Made by a program: the position numbers and the translations under genes. The notes under the pieces are model-generated. The model saw only the letters and a list, made by a program, of their open reading frames with translations, did not search any database and was not told the DNA's origin. Of a stretch of DNA of 64,000 nucleotides, positions 21,080 through 34,087 are shown piece after piece (position 1 is the stretch's first letter; each line of letters opens with the position of its first letter). This DNA is from an uncultured Gammaproteobacteria bacterium (GTDB lineage Bacteria; Pseudomonadota; Gammaproteobacteria; Nitrosococcales; Methylophagaceae), in assembly GCA_905181885.1 (NCBI GenBank), contig CAJIZI010000002.1, forward strand, positions 30,727 through 94,726. Reading direction: 5' to 3'.

Positions 21080-21831
21080 GCGGCTGGGCCTTCTGAGTGC
21101 AGCCAACTATATCCTTTCAATTCGAGCTCTTTTGATAGCTCCTTGTCACCTGACTTCACGATTTTCCCATCCGAAAGAACATGTACAAAATCAGGCACAA
21201 TGTAATCAAGTAAACGCTGATAATGAGTAATCATTACGATTGAGCGTTCCTTAGAACGCAATTCATTCACACCATCTGAGACTGTTTTTAATGCATCAAT
21301 ATCTAAACCTGAGTCCGTTTCATCAAGAATAGCTAGCGATGGCTCCAATAAGGCCATTTGCAAAATTTCATTGCGTTTTTTCTCACCGCCTGAAAAGCCT
21401 TCATTCACGCCTCGATATAAGAACTCCTCATCCATTTTGACCAGTTGCATCTTCTCTCTAACTAAACTAAGGAAATCTATCGCATCCAATTCCTCTAGAC
21501 CTTGATATGTTCTTACGGCATTTAAAGCTGCTTTTAAAAGATAAACATTACTAACACCCGGAATCTCTACCGGGTATTGGAAGGCTAGGAATATACCACG
21601 CTGAGCGCGCTCTTCAGCTTTCAGTTCTAATAAGTTATCACCTTTATAAATAACTTCACCTTGCGTTATCTCATAGCCATCTCTACCCGCAAGTACATTT
21701 GATAATGTACTTTTCCCAGCACCGTTTGGGCCCATGATTGCATGGACTTCACCTGCATTTACCGTCAAGTTAATGCCTTTGAGAATATCTTTACCATCAA
21801 CACTGGCATAAAGGTTTTTAATTTCTAACAT
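21076..21831 (-). CDS. sufC: Fe-S cluster assembly ATPase SufC
   Basis: ABC-type ATPase that drives conformational change of SufB-SufD. 251 residues. Walker [10 protein letters not shown] (about 34-42), signature [15 protein letters not shown] (about 144-158) with the SufC-specific EKKR, Walker [13 protein letters not shown] (about 164-175) and switch histidine in MITHYQR. It overlaps sufD by 4 nt. Confidence 0.97.
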   Translation of the reverse strand: MLEIKNLYASVDGKDILKGINLTVNAGEVHAIMGPNGAGKSTLSNVLAGRDGYEITQGEVIYKGDNLLELKAEERAQRGIFLAFQYPVEIPGVSNVYLLKAALNAVRTYQGLEELDAIDFLSLVREKMQLVKMDEEFLYRGVNEGFSGGEKKRNEILQMALLEPSLAILDETDSGLDIDALKTVSDGVNELRSKERSIVMITHYQRLLDYIVPDFVHVLSDGKIVKSGDKELSKELELKGYSWLHSEGPAA

Positions 21832-21889
21832 GTTTTATCTCTTTTAATATGATCAGCAAGTAATACTGCTCAAGCAAATTTAATCTGTC

Positions 21890-23338
21890 TTAACCTACAG
21901 AGCCTTCTAGCGATAGTCCTAGTAAGTTTTGTGCTTCTACAGCAAACTCCATTGGTAATTGATGAATTACTTGCTTACAAAAACCATTCACAATCATCGA
22001 GACAGCATCTTCTGTGTCCATACCTCGTTGTTTACAATAAAACAATTGATCCTCACTAATTTTGGAAGTTGATGCTTCATGCTCAACTTGAGCTGTAGGG
22101 TTTTTTACTTCAATGTAGGGGAATGTATGTGCAGCGCTGGTATCACCCATTAGTAGAGAATCACACTCAGTATAATTACGCGCATTATCAGCATTTGGCC
22201 CAACACGAACAAGACCACGATAAGCATTTTGTGAGCGACCTGCTGAGATACCTTTCGAAATAATTGTTGAACTAGTATTTTTACCTAGATGAATCATTTT
22301 TGTACCAGTATCAGCCTGTTGCATATTGTTCGTTACTGCAACGGAATAAAACTCACCAATTGAATTATCACCTTGCAATATCACACTAGGATATTTCCAA
22401 GTAATAGCAGAACCTGTTTCAACTTGGGTCCACGACACCTTCGAACTCTCGCCGCGACATACTGCCCGTTTTGTGACAAAGTTATAAATACCACCCACAC
22501 CATTCTCATCACCTGGGTACCAATTTTGTACTGTTGAGTACTTAATCTCTGCCCTTTCTAATGCAACCAATTCGACTACAGCTGCATGAAGTTGGTTCTC
22601 ATCACGCATCGGCGCTGTACATCCTTCTAGATAACTGACATAAGCATCATCATCAGCAATGATTAACGTCCGCTCAAACTGTCCGGTATTAGCAGCATTA
22701 ATTCGAAAATAAGTCGATAATTCCATCGGGCATCGAACACCCTTTGGAATATACACAAAAGAACCATCACTAAAAACGGCAGAGTTTAAGGCTGTATAGT
22801 AATTGTCACGATAAGATACAACACTACCTAAATATTTTTTAAGCAATTCAGGGTGTTCCTTCACTGCTTTTGAAAAAGGCATGAATAAAATACCTTCTTC
22901 GGCTAACTTATCCTGAAATGTATTAGCTACTGATACACTATCAAAAACTGCATCCACTGCCACGCCCGCCAATCTTGCTCGTTCTTCTAATGGAACGCCT
23001 AGCTTTTCATAAGTGCGTAACAACTCAGGATCAACTTCATCCAAACTTTTAGGGCCGTCAGTTTTTTGCTTTGGTGCAGAATAGTAACTGATAGCTTGAT
23101 AATCAATTTCGGGATAAGTAACGTGCGCCCATTCTGGTGTCTCTAGCGTTAACCAATGACGATATGCTTTTAAACGCCATTCCAGTAAAAATTCAGGTTC
23201 ACCTTTGATCGCAGAGATTTGACGAACTACATCTTCGCTCAAACCTGGCGGTAAGCTATCTGATTCAATATCCGTAACAAAACCTGCCGAATATTCACTT
23301 GGAACGAATTCTTCTATCTGTTGCTTTTGCTCAGCCAT
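21890..23338 (-). CDS. sufB: Fe-S cluster assembly protein SufB
   Basis: Scaffold subunit on which the cluster is built with SufC and SufD. The ATG giving [11 protein letters not shown] is chosen because it overlaps the stop of the upstream regulator (ATGGCTGA); an ATG four codons earlier is possible. 482 residues. Conserved SufB text includes [16 protein letters not shown] (about 240), [20 protein letters not shown] and [18 protein letters not shown]; the C-terminal part reads [14 protein letters not shown]. It is separated from sufC by 58 nt. Confidence 0.96.
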   Translation of the reverse strand: MAEQKQQIEEFVPSEYSAGFVTDIESDSLPPGLSEDVVRQISAIKGEPEFLLEWRLKAYRHWLTLETPEWAHVTYPEIDYQAISYYSAPKQKTDGPKSLDEVDPELLRTYEKLGVPLEERARLAGVAVDAVFDSVSVANTFQDKLAEEGILFMPFSKAVKEHPELLKKYLGSVVSYRDNYYTALNSAVFSDGSFVYIPKGVRCPMELSTYFRINAANTGQFERTLIIADDDAYVSYLEGCTAPMRDENQLHAAVVELVALERAEIKYSTVQNWYPGDENGVGGIYNFVTKRAVCRGESSKVSWTQVETGSAITWKYPSVILQGDNSIGEFYSVAVTNNMQQADTGTKMIHLGKNTSSTIISKGISAGRSQNAYRGLVRVGPNADNARNYTECDSLLMGDTSAAHTFPYIEVKNPTAQVEHEASTSKISEDQLFYCKQRGMDTEDAVSMIVNGFCKQVIHQLPMEFAVEAQNLLGLSLEGSVG

Positions 23339-23825
23339 GAATACCACCATCTTGTTTTATAACTATTTCACTCTGTTTCACAGAGGAATAAAAATGAATT
23401 GTGCTCACACCATTAACATGCGTTTGCTCTACCAACATATCAGAGAGTTTGACTTCATCTAATGCATGATAAACAGCACTATTGATCCGCTCCCAATTGG
23501 TTTGGACAACACAATGTACTTCTTGTTCGCAATGGCTTTCTGTACTAACACATTCTGTTAGTGCAATCGGGCCTTCAATCGCTGTAATCACTTCCGCTAT
23601 TGAAATATCACGAGGAGTTTTACTTAAGCTATAGCCACCGTGAGCCCCTCGCTCAGAATCCAACAGCCCATATTGAGATAAAGCTTTCAATACTTTTCTT
23701 ACCGTCGGTAAAGGAACGCGTACAGCTTCAGAGAGTGTGTGAGCATTATGATGAACAGCTGTACTTTCAGCTAAATAACTCATCAATACGATCCCATAAT
23801 CTGTTAGTTTTCCCATACGCAACAT
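23331..23825 (-). CDS. Rrf2-family Fe-S sensing regulator of the suf operon
   Basis: 164-residue winged-helix regulator of the IscR/SufR group. The helix-turn-helix covers about residues 25-62 ([20 protein letters not shown]). Three cysteines at positions 92, 99 and 105 lie almost where IscR places its [2Fe-2S] ligands, so it probably senses cluster status. It is the first gene of the suf operon and overlaps sufB. An inverted repeat that fits this family covers its own promoter, so autoregulation is likely. It is often named SufR or IscR; I leave the symbol open. Confidence 0.92.
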   Translation of the reverse strand: MLRMGKLTDYGIVLMSYLAESTAVHHNAHTLSEAVRVPLPTVRKVLKALSQYGLLDSERGAHGGYSLSKTPRDISIAEVITAIEGPIALTECVSTESHCEQEVHCVVQTNWERINSAVYHALDEVKLSDMLVEQTHVNGVSTIHFYSSVKQSEIVIKQDGGIHG

Positions 23826-23840
23826 GTCTTACTCTCCTAA

Positions 23841-23877
23841 TTAGGACCATTATAGTACTAATTAAGCTATATACCAA
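23841..23877 (-). promoter_or_regulatory. suf operon promoter with overlapping dyad operator
   Basis: On the minus strand, -35 TTGGTA (23872-23877), a 17-bp spacer and a consensus -10 TATAAT (23849-23854). An inverted repeat, TTAGTAC and GTCCTAA separated by 7 bp (23841-23861), encloses the -10; one position of seven does not pair. Transcription would start near 23842, about 17 nt before the regulator ATG, with AGGAG in between. A repressor on this dyad would block the -10. Confidence 0.72.
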
Positions 23878-24014
23878 GCTAAACCTAGTAATAGTGTGTT
23901 TAAGCCGTTAACACAGAATTTGTGAGAGAATATCGGCTATGGAACTTTTTATTATGATAAAAGACTAAAAATATTCTTTCTCCATCACCTTTAAATTAAC
24001 TAGAGACTCACGAA

Positions 24015-24689
24015 ATGAAAGTCAAAACATTTATCATCTTGCCAGTACTATTAGCATTAGCAAGCCTAGTCAACGCATCAGAGCTTAAAACAGATAAGGA
24101 CAAACTGAGCTATATTTTTGGCGTTCAAGTTGGCCAAGGTCTACGAGCTGAAGGTGTTGAGTTAGAAATGGATGCATTTACAGCGGGTATAAAAGATATG
24201 CTTGCTGGTAATAACTCCCAGATTGACGCAGCCCAAGCACAAATATTAGTTTCTGACTACCAAGAAAAAAAGCAACAAGAAATGGCTAAAGTATCAGCAA
24301 AAAAACAAAACGAATCTTCTACATTTTTAGCTAATAATGCAAAAAAAGATGGCGTTTTTGTAACAGCATCAGGGCTACAGTATAAAATTGTTGAAAAAGG
24401 CAAAGGTAAATCACCCACTAGTGAAAATAAAGTTATTGCACACTATACAGGTAAGCTTTTAGACGGTACGGTCTTTGATAGTTCTCATGACCGTGGCGAG
24501 CCTGCTACATTTCCAGTTTCAGGGGTCATTAAGGGTTGGCAAGAGGCCTTGCCGATGATGAAAGAAGGAGGAAAGTGGCAAATTGTAGTACCTGCAAACC
24601 TGGCATATGGAGATCGTGGTGTGGGTAATTTAATCGGACCAAATGAAACATTGATCTTTGATATTGAATTAGTATCTATTTCTAAATAA
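24015..24689 (+). CDS. fkpA: FKBP-type peptidyl-prolyl isomerase (FkpA/Mip type)
   Basis: Periplasmic isomerase/chaperone. 224 residues: signal peptide (1-22, FIILPVLLALASLVNA), an N-terminal helical dimerisation domain (about 24-110) and an FKBP domain (about 120-222). Active-site residues are in AHYTGKLLDGTVFDSS, GVIKGWQEALPMM and ANLAYGDRGVG. It belongs to the same group as FkpA and Mip; which of the two names is better cannot be told from sequence. A terminator follows. It is divergent from the suf operon. Confidence 0.93.
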   Translation: MKVKTFIILPVLLALASLVNASELKTDKDKLSYIFGVQVGQGLRAEGVELEMDAFTAGIKDMLAGNNSQIDAAQAQILVSDYQEKKQQEMAKVSAKKQNESSTFLANNAKKDGVFVTASGLQYKIVEKGKGKSPTSENKVIAHYTGKLLDGTVFDSSHDRGEPATFPVSGVIKGWQEALPMMKEGGKWQIVVPANLAYGDRGVGNLIGPNETLIFDIELVSISK

Positions 24690-24707
24690 ATTCAAATACT
24701 CTTTAAT

Positions 24708-24741
24708 AAAAAATCATGCCTGAAATCAGGCATGATTTTTT
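24708..24741 (+). terminator. Terminator after the FKBP gene
   Basis: AAAAATCATGCCTGA, loop AAT, then the complement ending in GATTTTTT: a stem of about 14 bp starting 19 nt past the stop. It may also serve ampD, which ends at 24791 on the other strand. Confidence 0.85.
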
Positions 24742-24790
24742 ATACTCTATAGATGGCTTTATTGCTATTTCAGCAATTTGACGATAGAGG

Positions 24791-25345
24791 CTAACTGTTT
24801 TGTAACAAGCTATATAATTTTTCCCAATCAAAATAAGGACCCGGATCTGTTTTTCTACCCGGTGCTATTTGAGAATGTCCTTTTATCTGGCCCGTATTGA
24901 GTTGTGGGTAATGGGCACATAGTAATAAAACAAGTTCTGCAAGACTCTTGTACTGTATTTGTTCAAAATACTGCTCATCACAACCTTCTAATTCAATACC
25001 AATTGTAAAGTCATTACAACGCTCCCGCTCCCCCCAATGAGAATTACCGGCATGCCATGCTCTTTGATTTAAGGGCACGTACTGAATAATTTCACCATCA
25101 CGTCGGATTAATAAATGACATGATACTTTCATACCCGCAATTGATTCAAAGTACGGGTGGGCTTTTGAGTCGAGCTGATTCAGAAAAAAGTCATTGATCC
25201 AGCCACCACCAAATTCCCCTGGGGGCAAGCTAATATTATGAACCACGATACCGCTAATATCTTCTTTATCCGGACGAGAGTCCTGATTGGGAGAACATCG
25301 ATAGGCTACATCGGATAATAGTCCAGTTTGTTTATTTATTTCCAC
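24791..25345 (-). CDS. ampD: 1,6-anhydro-N-acetylmuramyl-L-alanine amidase AmpD
   Basis: Cytoplasmic zinc amidase of peptidoglycan recycling; it removes the peptide from anhydro-muropeptides. 184 residues. Zinc ligands fit the histidine of GIVVHNISLPPGEFGGG (about 36), the histidine of KGHSQIAPGRKTDPGPYFDW (about 154) and the aspartate of the same stretch (about 164). The start is GTG. It is divergent from nadC, the conserved ampD-nadC arrangement, and complements nagZ at 40460-41509 in the same pathway. Confidence 0.96.
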   Translation of the reverse strand: MEINKQTGLLSDVAYRCSPNQDSRPDKEDISGIVVHNISLPPGEFGGGWINDFFLNQLDSKAHPYFESIAGMKVSCHLLIRRDGEIIQYVPLNQRAWHAGNSHWGERERCNDFTIGIELEGCDEQYFEQIQYKSLAELVLLLCAHYPQLNTGQIKGHSQIAPGRKTDPGPYFDWEKLYSLLQNS

Positions 25346-25459
25346 TGGTCAGACCCCTCTTTACCTAGAGTAAAACTCACAAATATATTAAAAAAGATAG
25401 AAACTTGGCCTATCAAACGTTAACCTTTACCTTTTAGACTAGCAAAAACAACATTGACA

Positions 25460-26302
25460 ATGACGATCACAAATACAATATCTGAATACACTATCTCATC
25501 TCAAGTTAAATTAGCACTTGAAGAAGATATCGGTCAACATGATATCACTGCCGATTTAATTCAGCCTACCACCATAGCATCGGCAATTATAATCAGCCGG
25601 GAGGCCGCTACACTCTGCGGACAAGCTTGGCTTAATGAGGTTTTTAAGCAGATTGATCCTAATATAAAAGTTATATGGCACTTCAATGATGGAGATATTT
25701 TATCAAGTGACAATATACTCTGTGAACTTAGCGGCCCAGCTCGTAGCTTGTTAATGGGCGAACGCACCGCAATGAACTATATCCAGACGCTCTCTGCTAC
25801 TGCAACAATCAGTCAAGATTATGCAAAAAAAGTAGAGGGGTTTAACGTGCAAATTTTAGATACCAGGAAAACGATTCCAGGCCTTCGCTTAGCTCAAAAG
25901 TATGCCGTTCGTTGCGGTGGCTGTTATAACCACCGGATTGGTCTTTATGATGGTATTTTAATCAAAGAAAATCATATTAATGCATCAGGATCTATTAATG
26001 CTGCTATTACTCTCGCACGCAGTCTCCACCCAGCTATCCTTATTGAAGTGGAAGTTGAAAACCTCCAAGAATTTAGCGAAGCACTCATGGGCCAAGCTGA
26101 TATTATTATGCTAGACAACTTTGATGCAAAAGCTCTAAAACAAGCCGTATCACTCAATCAAGGCCAAGCTATATTAGAAGCTTCTGGTAACGTAAATTTA
26201 AACTCTATCAGAACCATTGCTGAGTCGGGTGTCGACCGTATTTCGGTCGGGGCATTAACTAAAGACATCAAAGCTATCGACCTTTCAATGCGTTTTATCT
26301 AG
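25460..26302 (+). CDS. nadC: Nicotinate-nucleotide diphosphorylase (carboxylating)
   Basis: Quinolinate phosphoribosyltransferase, de novo NAD synthesis. I use the ATG giving MTITNTISEY (280 residues); a TTG two codons earlier is also in frame. Catalytic text: LLMGERTAMNYIQTLSATAT (about 97-116), DTRKTIPGLRLAQKYAV (about 134-150), CGGCYNHRIGLYDGILIKENH and the final ESGVDRISVGALT. It is divergent from ampD. Confidence 0.96.
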   Translation: MTITNTISEYTISSQVKLALEEDIGQHDITADLIQPTTIASAIIISREAATLCGQAWLNEVFKQIDPNIKVIWHFNDGDILSSDNILCELSGPARSLLMGERTAMNYIQTLSATATISQDYAKKVEGFNVQILDTRKTIPGLRLAQKYAVRCGGCYNHRIGLYDGILIKENHINASGSINAAITLARSLHPAILIEVEVENLQEFSEALMGQADIIMLDNFDAKALKQAVSLNQGQAILEASGNVNLNSIRTIAESGVDRISVGALTKDIKAIDLSMRFI

Positions 26303-26324
26303 GCTTCTTATCAAATGACTCAAC

Positions 26325-27389
26325 TTATGCTGCGGGCAACCTCTTACTAGCGTCAGATAATACTGCAAGCTCTCGCATAACTGCTGTTGCATAACTCCCT
26401 GCGGGCAGGAAGAAACGTAATTGTAATTCATTATCAGCTATATATTTCCACTCAAAATATTGTGGGTACAAGCGTAAAGCACGTCTTTCTTGCTTCATAC
26501 CCGCTTTCTCAAGACCAGACTGCCAATCATTCCAAGTCAACAATACTTGCTCCTCTATAGCTAGACAATCATTCTGAGTTAATGACTGTCCTTTACCCCA
26601 TAAAGGGCCTGTTGGATGAATATCCATCGTCTTCACTCGCGATAGTAAATTAGTATCAGTAAGTTCTGCATTAAATAAACTGGCCTTAGTACCTGCCAAT
26701 AGCATCACGTCACCTTCAATAGCTTGATTCCAATTTCCCGACTTCACTCTCTGATCTAAAATAAGGTTGAATAACCATGACCGTGCAGATGATAAATACA
26801 TACTTTTCTGTTGACGCTTCTTGGGTCCTTTTCCTGTTAAGAACCAGTTCCCCACTGCGTGTAAATTGTTCGCTTGTCTGCCAAAGCGCTGCTCAGCAAA
26901 GTAATTAGGGACGCCTTGCTGTGCAATTAGTTCTAGATGTTCCTGCCATAGTTCAAGATCACCAGTCATTTCAGTTAAATGCAAATCAAAAGTATTACCT
27001 GCCAACACGCCCCGTTTTAGTTTTTTACCATGCCGTGTTTGCTCAATAATTTCAATATTAGCTATTTTAAATTCAGACCACTCTGGCTCAGTGACTCCTT
27101 CCACTTTGATACTAAACCATTGGGTTGTCACTGCGTGTCGATCTTTCAAGCCAGCATAACCTACAGCTACCTGTGGTACTTCCGCAAAGCGGGCTAGCTC
27201 ATTAGCTAACCAGTCAGTATTGATGCCCCTTTTACGAATTTTTAGCCATACATGCCCACCTTCTCCATCTGGTTGAAAAGGCAACACTTCATCAACTTGA
27301 AAAGAACCGTGTTGATGGCGGATGCTAGCCGAACAAGATACTGCTAATGAATTAGCACGTGCCAAGGAAGAGAAGTCAAAATCACGCAA
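26325..27389 (-). CDS. truD: tRNA pseudouridine(13) synthase TruD
   Basis: Makes pseudouridine 13 in tRNA-Glu. 354 residues. The catalytic aspartate is in VGYAGLKDRHAVTTQWFS (about 78-95), and the TruD insertion domain follows (VPNYFAEQRFGR, about 157). It is last in the ftsB-ispD-ispF-truD run, 3 nt after ispF. Confidence 0.95.
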   Translation of the reverse strand: MRDFDFSSLARANSLAVSCSASIRHQHGSFQVDEVLPFQPDGEGGHVWLKIRKRGINTDWLANELARFAEVPQVAVGYAGLKDRHAVTTQWFSIKVEGVTEPEWSEFKIANIEIIEQTRHGKKLKRGVLAGNTFDLHLTEMTGDLELWQEHLELIAQQGVPNYFAEQRFGRQANNLHAVGNWFLTGKGPKKRQQKSMYLSSARSWLFNLILDQRVKSGNWNQAIEGDVMLLAGTKASLFNAELTDTNLLSRVKTMDIHPTGPLWGKGQSLTQNDCLAIEEQVLLTWNDWQSGLEKAGMKQERRALRLYPQYFEWKYIADNELQLRFFLPAGSYATAVMRELAVLSDASKRLPAA

Positions 27390-27392
27390 TAA

Positions 27393-27869
27393 TCAATCTT
27401 CCGAGGTTAATAAAACAACGGCGTGAGCGGCAATACCCTCTTTACGACCCGCAAAACCCAACGATTCAGTTGTTGTCGCTTTCACATTAACGAAGGAGGT
27501 AGACACTCTACAATCAGCAGCTATATTTTCTATCATCGACGGAATAAATAGTGCTAATTTTGGTTCTTCAGCCACTACGGTGCTGTCAATATTTCCAATT
27601 TTATAGCCCTGTGAGTTAAGATCTCCTATCACCCGACGTAATAAAATACGGCTGTCAATATTTTGAAATGTACTATCGGTATCAGGAAAGTGGTGTCCTA
27701 TATCTCTAAGACCAGCTGCCCCCAGTAAGGCATCACAAATAGAATGAATCAAGACATCACCATCCGAATGTGCTTCTAGCGCCCGTGTATGAGATATTCT
27801 CGTACCACCAATGGTCAAGAATTTACCCTCGCAAAAGCGATGGACGTCATAACCATGACCAATACGCAT
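27393..27869 (-). CDS. ispF: 2-C-methyl-D-erythritol 2,4-cyclodiphosphate synthase
   Basis: Cyclising step of the MEP isoprenoid pathway. [15 protein letters not shown] at the start holds the zinc ligands Asp and His; [22 protein letters not shown] (quoted here as [11 protein letters not shown]) follows at about 34-44, and [19 protein letters not shown] closes it. I choose the second ATG: it overlaps the ispD stop (TAATG) and has GGAG seven bases ahead, while the ATG two codons earlier is too close to GGAG. 158 residues. Confidence 0.96.
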   Translation of the reverse strand: MRIGHGYDVHRFCEGKFLTIGGTRISHTRALEAHSDGDVLIHSICDALLGAAGLRDIGHHFPDTDSTFQNIDSRILLRRVIGDLNSQGYKIGNIDSTVVAEEPKLALFIPSMIENIAADCRVSTSFVNVKATTTESLGFAGRKEGIAAHAVVLLTSED

Positions 27870-28573
27870 TAGCATTCTCCACGTTGTTGTTGCATGAATA
27901 GTTGCGCCAATGCAAGATCCGTCGACACAGTGATTTTAATATTATCTGAATGGCCCTCCACCATCACAGGTTCAAAACCAGCAAATTCTATAGCACTAGC
28001 TTCATCAGTCACAGTAATATTCTGCTCCATTGATGTTTCAAGTGCTGATTTTAGCAATACTAAGCGGAACATTTGTGGTGTAGAAGCCCTCCATAGGTTT
28101 TGACGTTCTATCGTTTCTAAGATGACATTATCATCGCCTGTCCGTTTCACTGTGTCATTAACAGGAATACCTAATAGTCCACCAACATCATGCTTTGATA
28201 GCATTGATAACAGCCTATTTATATCTTCCTGCCTAATACAAGGACGTGCGGCATCATGCACTAACACCCATGGATCGTCAGTAACTAACGTCGATAATTT
28301 ATCCAATGCCTTCAGAACAGAATACGAACGCTGCTTCCCCCCATTTACTACATAAAGTGGGCAAGATACATCTATAGAGACTGTGGGCCACCACCCATCC
28401 TCTTGAGCAACTGCAATCACAATCCCTTTAATCTCTGGGTGAGAAGCTAAACGTTGTAATGTATGTTCAATCACTAACTTATCTTCAAGCTGCAAGTACT
28501 GTTTCGGTCTATCGGATTGCATCCGTTCCCCAATACCTGCCGCGGGGACAACAGCCCAAAAACCGCTACTCAT
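27869..28573 (-). CDS. ispD: 2-C-methyl-D-erythritol 4-phosphate cytidylyltransferase
   Basis: Transfers CMP to methylerythritol phosphate in the MEP pathway. Start at the ATG giving [18 protein letters not shown], overlapping the ftsB stop by 8 nt; the longer open frame into ftsB is rejected. About 234 residues. The nucleotide loop [20 protein letters not shown] (about 10-29) and [11 protein letters not shown] (about 106) are diagnostic. Confidence 0.96.
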   Translation of the reverse strand: MSSGFWAVVPAAGIGERMQSDRPKQYLQLEDKLVIEHTLQRLASHPEIKGIVIAVAQEDGWWPTVSIDVSCPLYVVNGGKQRSYSVLKALDKLSTLVTDDPWVLVHDAARPCIRQEDINRLLSMLSKHDVGGLLGIPVNDTVKRTGDDNVILETIERQNLWRASTPQMFRLVLLKSALETSMEQNITVTDEASAIEFAGFEPVMVEGHSDNIKITVSTDLALAQLFMQQQRGEC

Positions 28574-28853
28574 CTGTCTGTTCATCAATGATTTGAATAA
28601 AGGTTTCATCCTGCTTAATCATACCTAGTTCACTTCGCGCTCTTTCTTCAATTGCATCGAGTCCACTTTTCAAGTCTTGTACTTCAGCTGCTAATACTTG
28701 ATTACGCTCTTCCAAAATCAAATTACGTTGTTCTTGAAGCACAACAGAACGATACAAGTGCATAACTGAAGGTAAACCATCATGACTGAACCATAACCGA
28801 TATTGCAATAAGAGCAATACCACCGTAAGCAAAATCATAATGGGTTTCATCAA
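28566..28853 (-). CDS. ftsB: Cell division protein FtsB
   Basis: Small bitopic divisome protein that works with FtsL and FtsQ at the septum. 95 residues: one N-terminal membrane helix (about 5-22, IMILLTVVLLLLQYRLWF), then a leucine-zipper-like coiled coil (about 35-75) and the conserved ARSELGMIKQDETF. It sits between eno and ispD, its normal place. A second ATG one codon in is equally possible. Confidence 0.94.
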   Translation of the reverse strand: MMKPIMILLTVVLLLLQYRLWFSHDGLPSVMHLYRSVVLQEQRNLILEERNQVLAAEVQDLKSGLDAIEERARSELGMIKQDETFIQIIDEQTDE

Positions 28854-28859
28854 TAGAGG

Positions 28860-30161
<1,302 letters not shown>

Positions 30162-30174
30162 TTAATATATTTAG

Positions 30175-31010
30175 TTAAATTAAATCATCTTCAATAAATA
30201 CTTGCTTCTTGACCGTCTTATCTAGCGTCATTAATGTCTCTAATAAAGTTTCCATCCTCGCTAGTGGCCATGAATTAGCGCCATCACTCAGAGCTTTTTC
30301 TGGATCAGGATGTGTTTCCATAAACACACCCGCAACTCCCACAGCAACTGCTGCTCGAGCTAATACAGGTACAAACTCACGCTGTCCACCGGAGGAACCA
30401 CCTTGCCCGCCTGGTTGCTGTACCGAATGTGTTGCATCAAACACTACAGGACAATCCATCGCACGCATTACGGGCAAACCACGCATATCTGACACTAAGG
30501 TGTTGTAACCAAATGACGTACCACGATCACATAGCATTATTTGTTGATTACCTGTCGATTTGGCTTTTTCAGCAACATGAGTCATGTCCCAAGGTGCTAG
30601 AAATTGACCTTTTTTAATATTAACCGGCAAACCCTGCTCAGCTACTTTTAAAATAAAGTTAGTTTGACGACACAAAAAAGCCGGTGTTTGCAATACATCT
30701 ACTACACTCGCTACTTCATTTAAGGGCGTATCTTCATGCACATCAGTCAAGACCGCTAAGCCGTATTCTTTTTTCACTTTTTCTAGAATTGCCAAGCCTT
30801 TTTCTAAGCCGGGCCCGCGATAACTCTTGGTCGATGTCCGGTTTGCTTTATCAAATGATGATTTATAAATAAACTGGATACCTAATTTATCTGTCATTTC
30901 TTTTAGCCGACCCGCAACATCCATGGTCATTTGTTCACTCTCAATCACACAAGTACCCGCGATCAAAAACAACGGCTGTTGTCCACCTACTTCATGGCCA
31001 CATAACTTCA

Positions 31011-31011
<1 letters not shown>
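30175..31011 (-). CDS. kdsA: 3-deoxy-8-phosphooctulonate synthase (KDO-8-P synthase)
   Basis: Condenses arabinose 5-phosphate with PEP for the Kdo of LPS. 278 residues. Seen: [12 protein letters not shown] (about 17), [14 protein letters not shown] (about 49), [30 protein letters not shown] and [14 protein letters not shown]. Its ATG overlaps the pyrG stop by one base (TAATG), and eno follows. Confidence 0.97.
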
Positions 31012-32693
<1,682 letters not shown>

Positions 32694-32752
32694 TCAGATT
32701 GACTACATATTCTATACAATCTATCTGTTTTTCTCAATGAGGTTCTATAATT

Positions 32753-34078
32753 TCACACTGATTTCAATAATGGTAAATACCCTTCTTGACCAGTCATCAA
32801 CTGGCATTGCTCACTTAACCCATATCCCACAACAGCAATCAGTTCATTGTCATAAAATAGCAGGGGTATGCGGTCACGTTCCCAAGGAGGAACAGCCCAT
32901 TCCTGCCATAAGGTTTTTAAACTTTTATGGTGCTGATGACCATGCAATTTAATCTTCTCACCACCTTCGCGGAAACCCACTCGCAATCCATCATTAAACA
33001 TTGCCTGACTAATACCCCTGTTTTCGACCACCAGCCAAGTTAAAATGCAACCTTCAAATAACTTTAAACGCTCTGGCGTCTTACACAAAAATGTCTGAGA
33101 AGTATTAACAATCTTTTGTGGCTTCAAAAAGAAAATTTCACCACGATAGCGTCTAATTTGAATACCCGGCCATTGAATCATCGGCATACTATCTTCAGCT
33201 GACAAACACACTTCATCTATAATTCTTTGCAGCATAGTCGCGGATGGTAAGGAAAATTGGTGAAAGACTATAAAATAACGTAACAGGTTTTTACAGCGCT
33301 CTGCTGACAGACTTAACAATCCATCGATAGTGAGAGAATTTTTACTCTTCTTACCCAATACAACAGCTAAGTCCAACTTAGCTAAATCTGCTAATAAAGT
33401 ATCAGCTTCGGCACAGTGCTTTGCACTTCGACTCAATAAGCGTGATGCGCTTGGCCAACGTTTGATAATAACAGGCCAAACTTCATGGCGAAGATAGTTT
33501 CTGTTAAATTGATTGTTAGTGTTACTAGGATCATCAACCCACTCCAGTTTATGCTCTCTAGCGTACGCCATGATCTCCACTTGATCAGTATTCAAAAAAG
33601 GACGCACCATCTTGCCTTCACCCAAAGAAGATAAAGAAGCCATAGCTGATAGGCCTTTAGGACCAGCACCACGTAACAACTGGAGCAATAAAGTTTCGGC
33701 TTGATCTTCTTGGTGCTGAGCAGTCAATACAATATCCTGAGCAGACAGCTTTTGTGCTATCGCTTGATACCGTACCTTTCGTGCAGCTGCTTCCACCCCC
33801 ATAGCATGACTATTTAATACTTCAACTTTAATACTCTGAAAATCTACTCCTAAATTATTAGCAACCTTCTCACAATGCATAGCCCATTGAGCAGAACGAT
33901 CATGCAAGCTATGATCTATATGAATAGCTTTCAAACAATGAATAGGGAGATCTTTGCTAGAAGCTAATAGGTGCAATAAAACATGGGAATCAACACCGCC
34001 ACTATAGGCAACCCAAATAACTCTATCAGTGCAGCTTGCAATGGTCTGTTCAATCAATAAAGTTAGATCATTAGCCAC
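32753..34078 (-). CDS. tilS: tRNA(Ile)-lysidine synthase
   Basis: Converts C34 of the AUA-reading tRNA-Ile to lysidine. 441 residues. PP-loop ATPase motif YSGGVDSHVLLHLL (about 24-37), then AQHQEDQAETLLLQLLRGAG (about 120) and VDDPSNTNNQFNRNYLR (about 165). The TilS C-terminal domain closes it. The start is GTG, with a weak ribosome site, 9 nt after accA. Confidence 0.95.
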   Translation of the reverse strand: MANDLTLLIEQTIASCTDRVIWVAYSGGVDSHVLLHLLASSKDLPIHCLKAIHIDHSLHDRSAQWAMHCEKVANNLGVDFQSIKVEVLNSHAMGVEAAARKVRYQAIAQKLSAQDIVLTAQHQEDQAETLLLQLLRGAGPKGLSAMASLSSLGEGKMVRPFLNTDQVEIMAYAREHKLEWVDDPSNTNNQFNRNYLRHEVWPVIIKRWPSASRLLSRSAKHCAEADTLLADLAKLDLAVVLGKKSKNSLTIDGLLSLSAERCKNLLRYFIVFHQFSLPSATMLQRIIDEVCLSAEDSMPMIQWPGIQIRRYRGEIFFLKPQKIVNTSQTFLCKTPERLKLFEGCILTWLVVENRGISQAMFNDGLRVGFREGGEKIKLHGHQHHKSLKTLWQEWAVPPWERDRIPLLFYDNELIAVVGYGLSEQCQLMTGQEGYLPLLKSV

Positions 34079-34087
34079 AATACAGGA

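Noticed and set aside
21080..21106. Longer sufD start nine codons inside sufC
   Set aside because: The ATG overlapping the sufC stop (ATGA) matches the family N-terminus and operon coupling.
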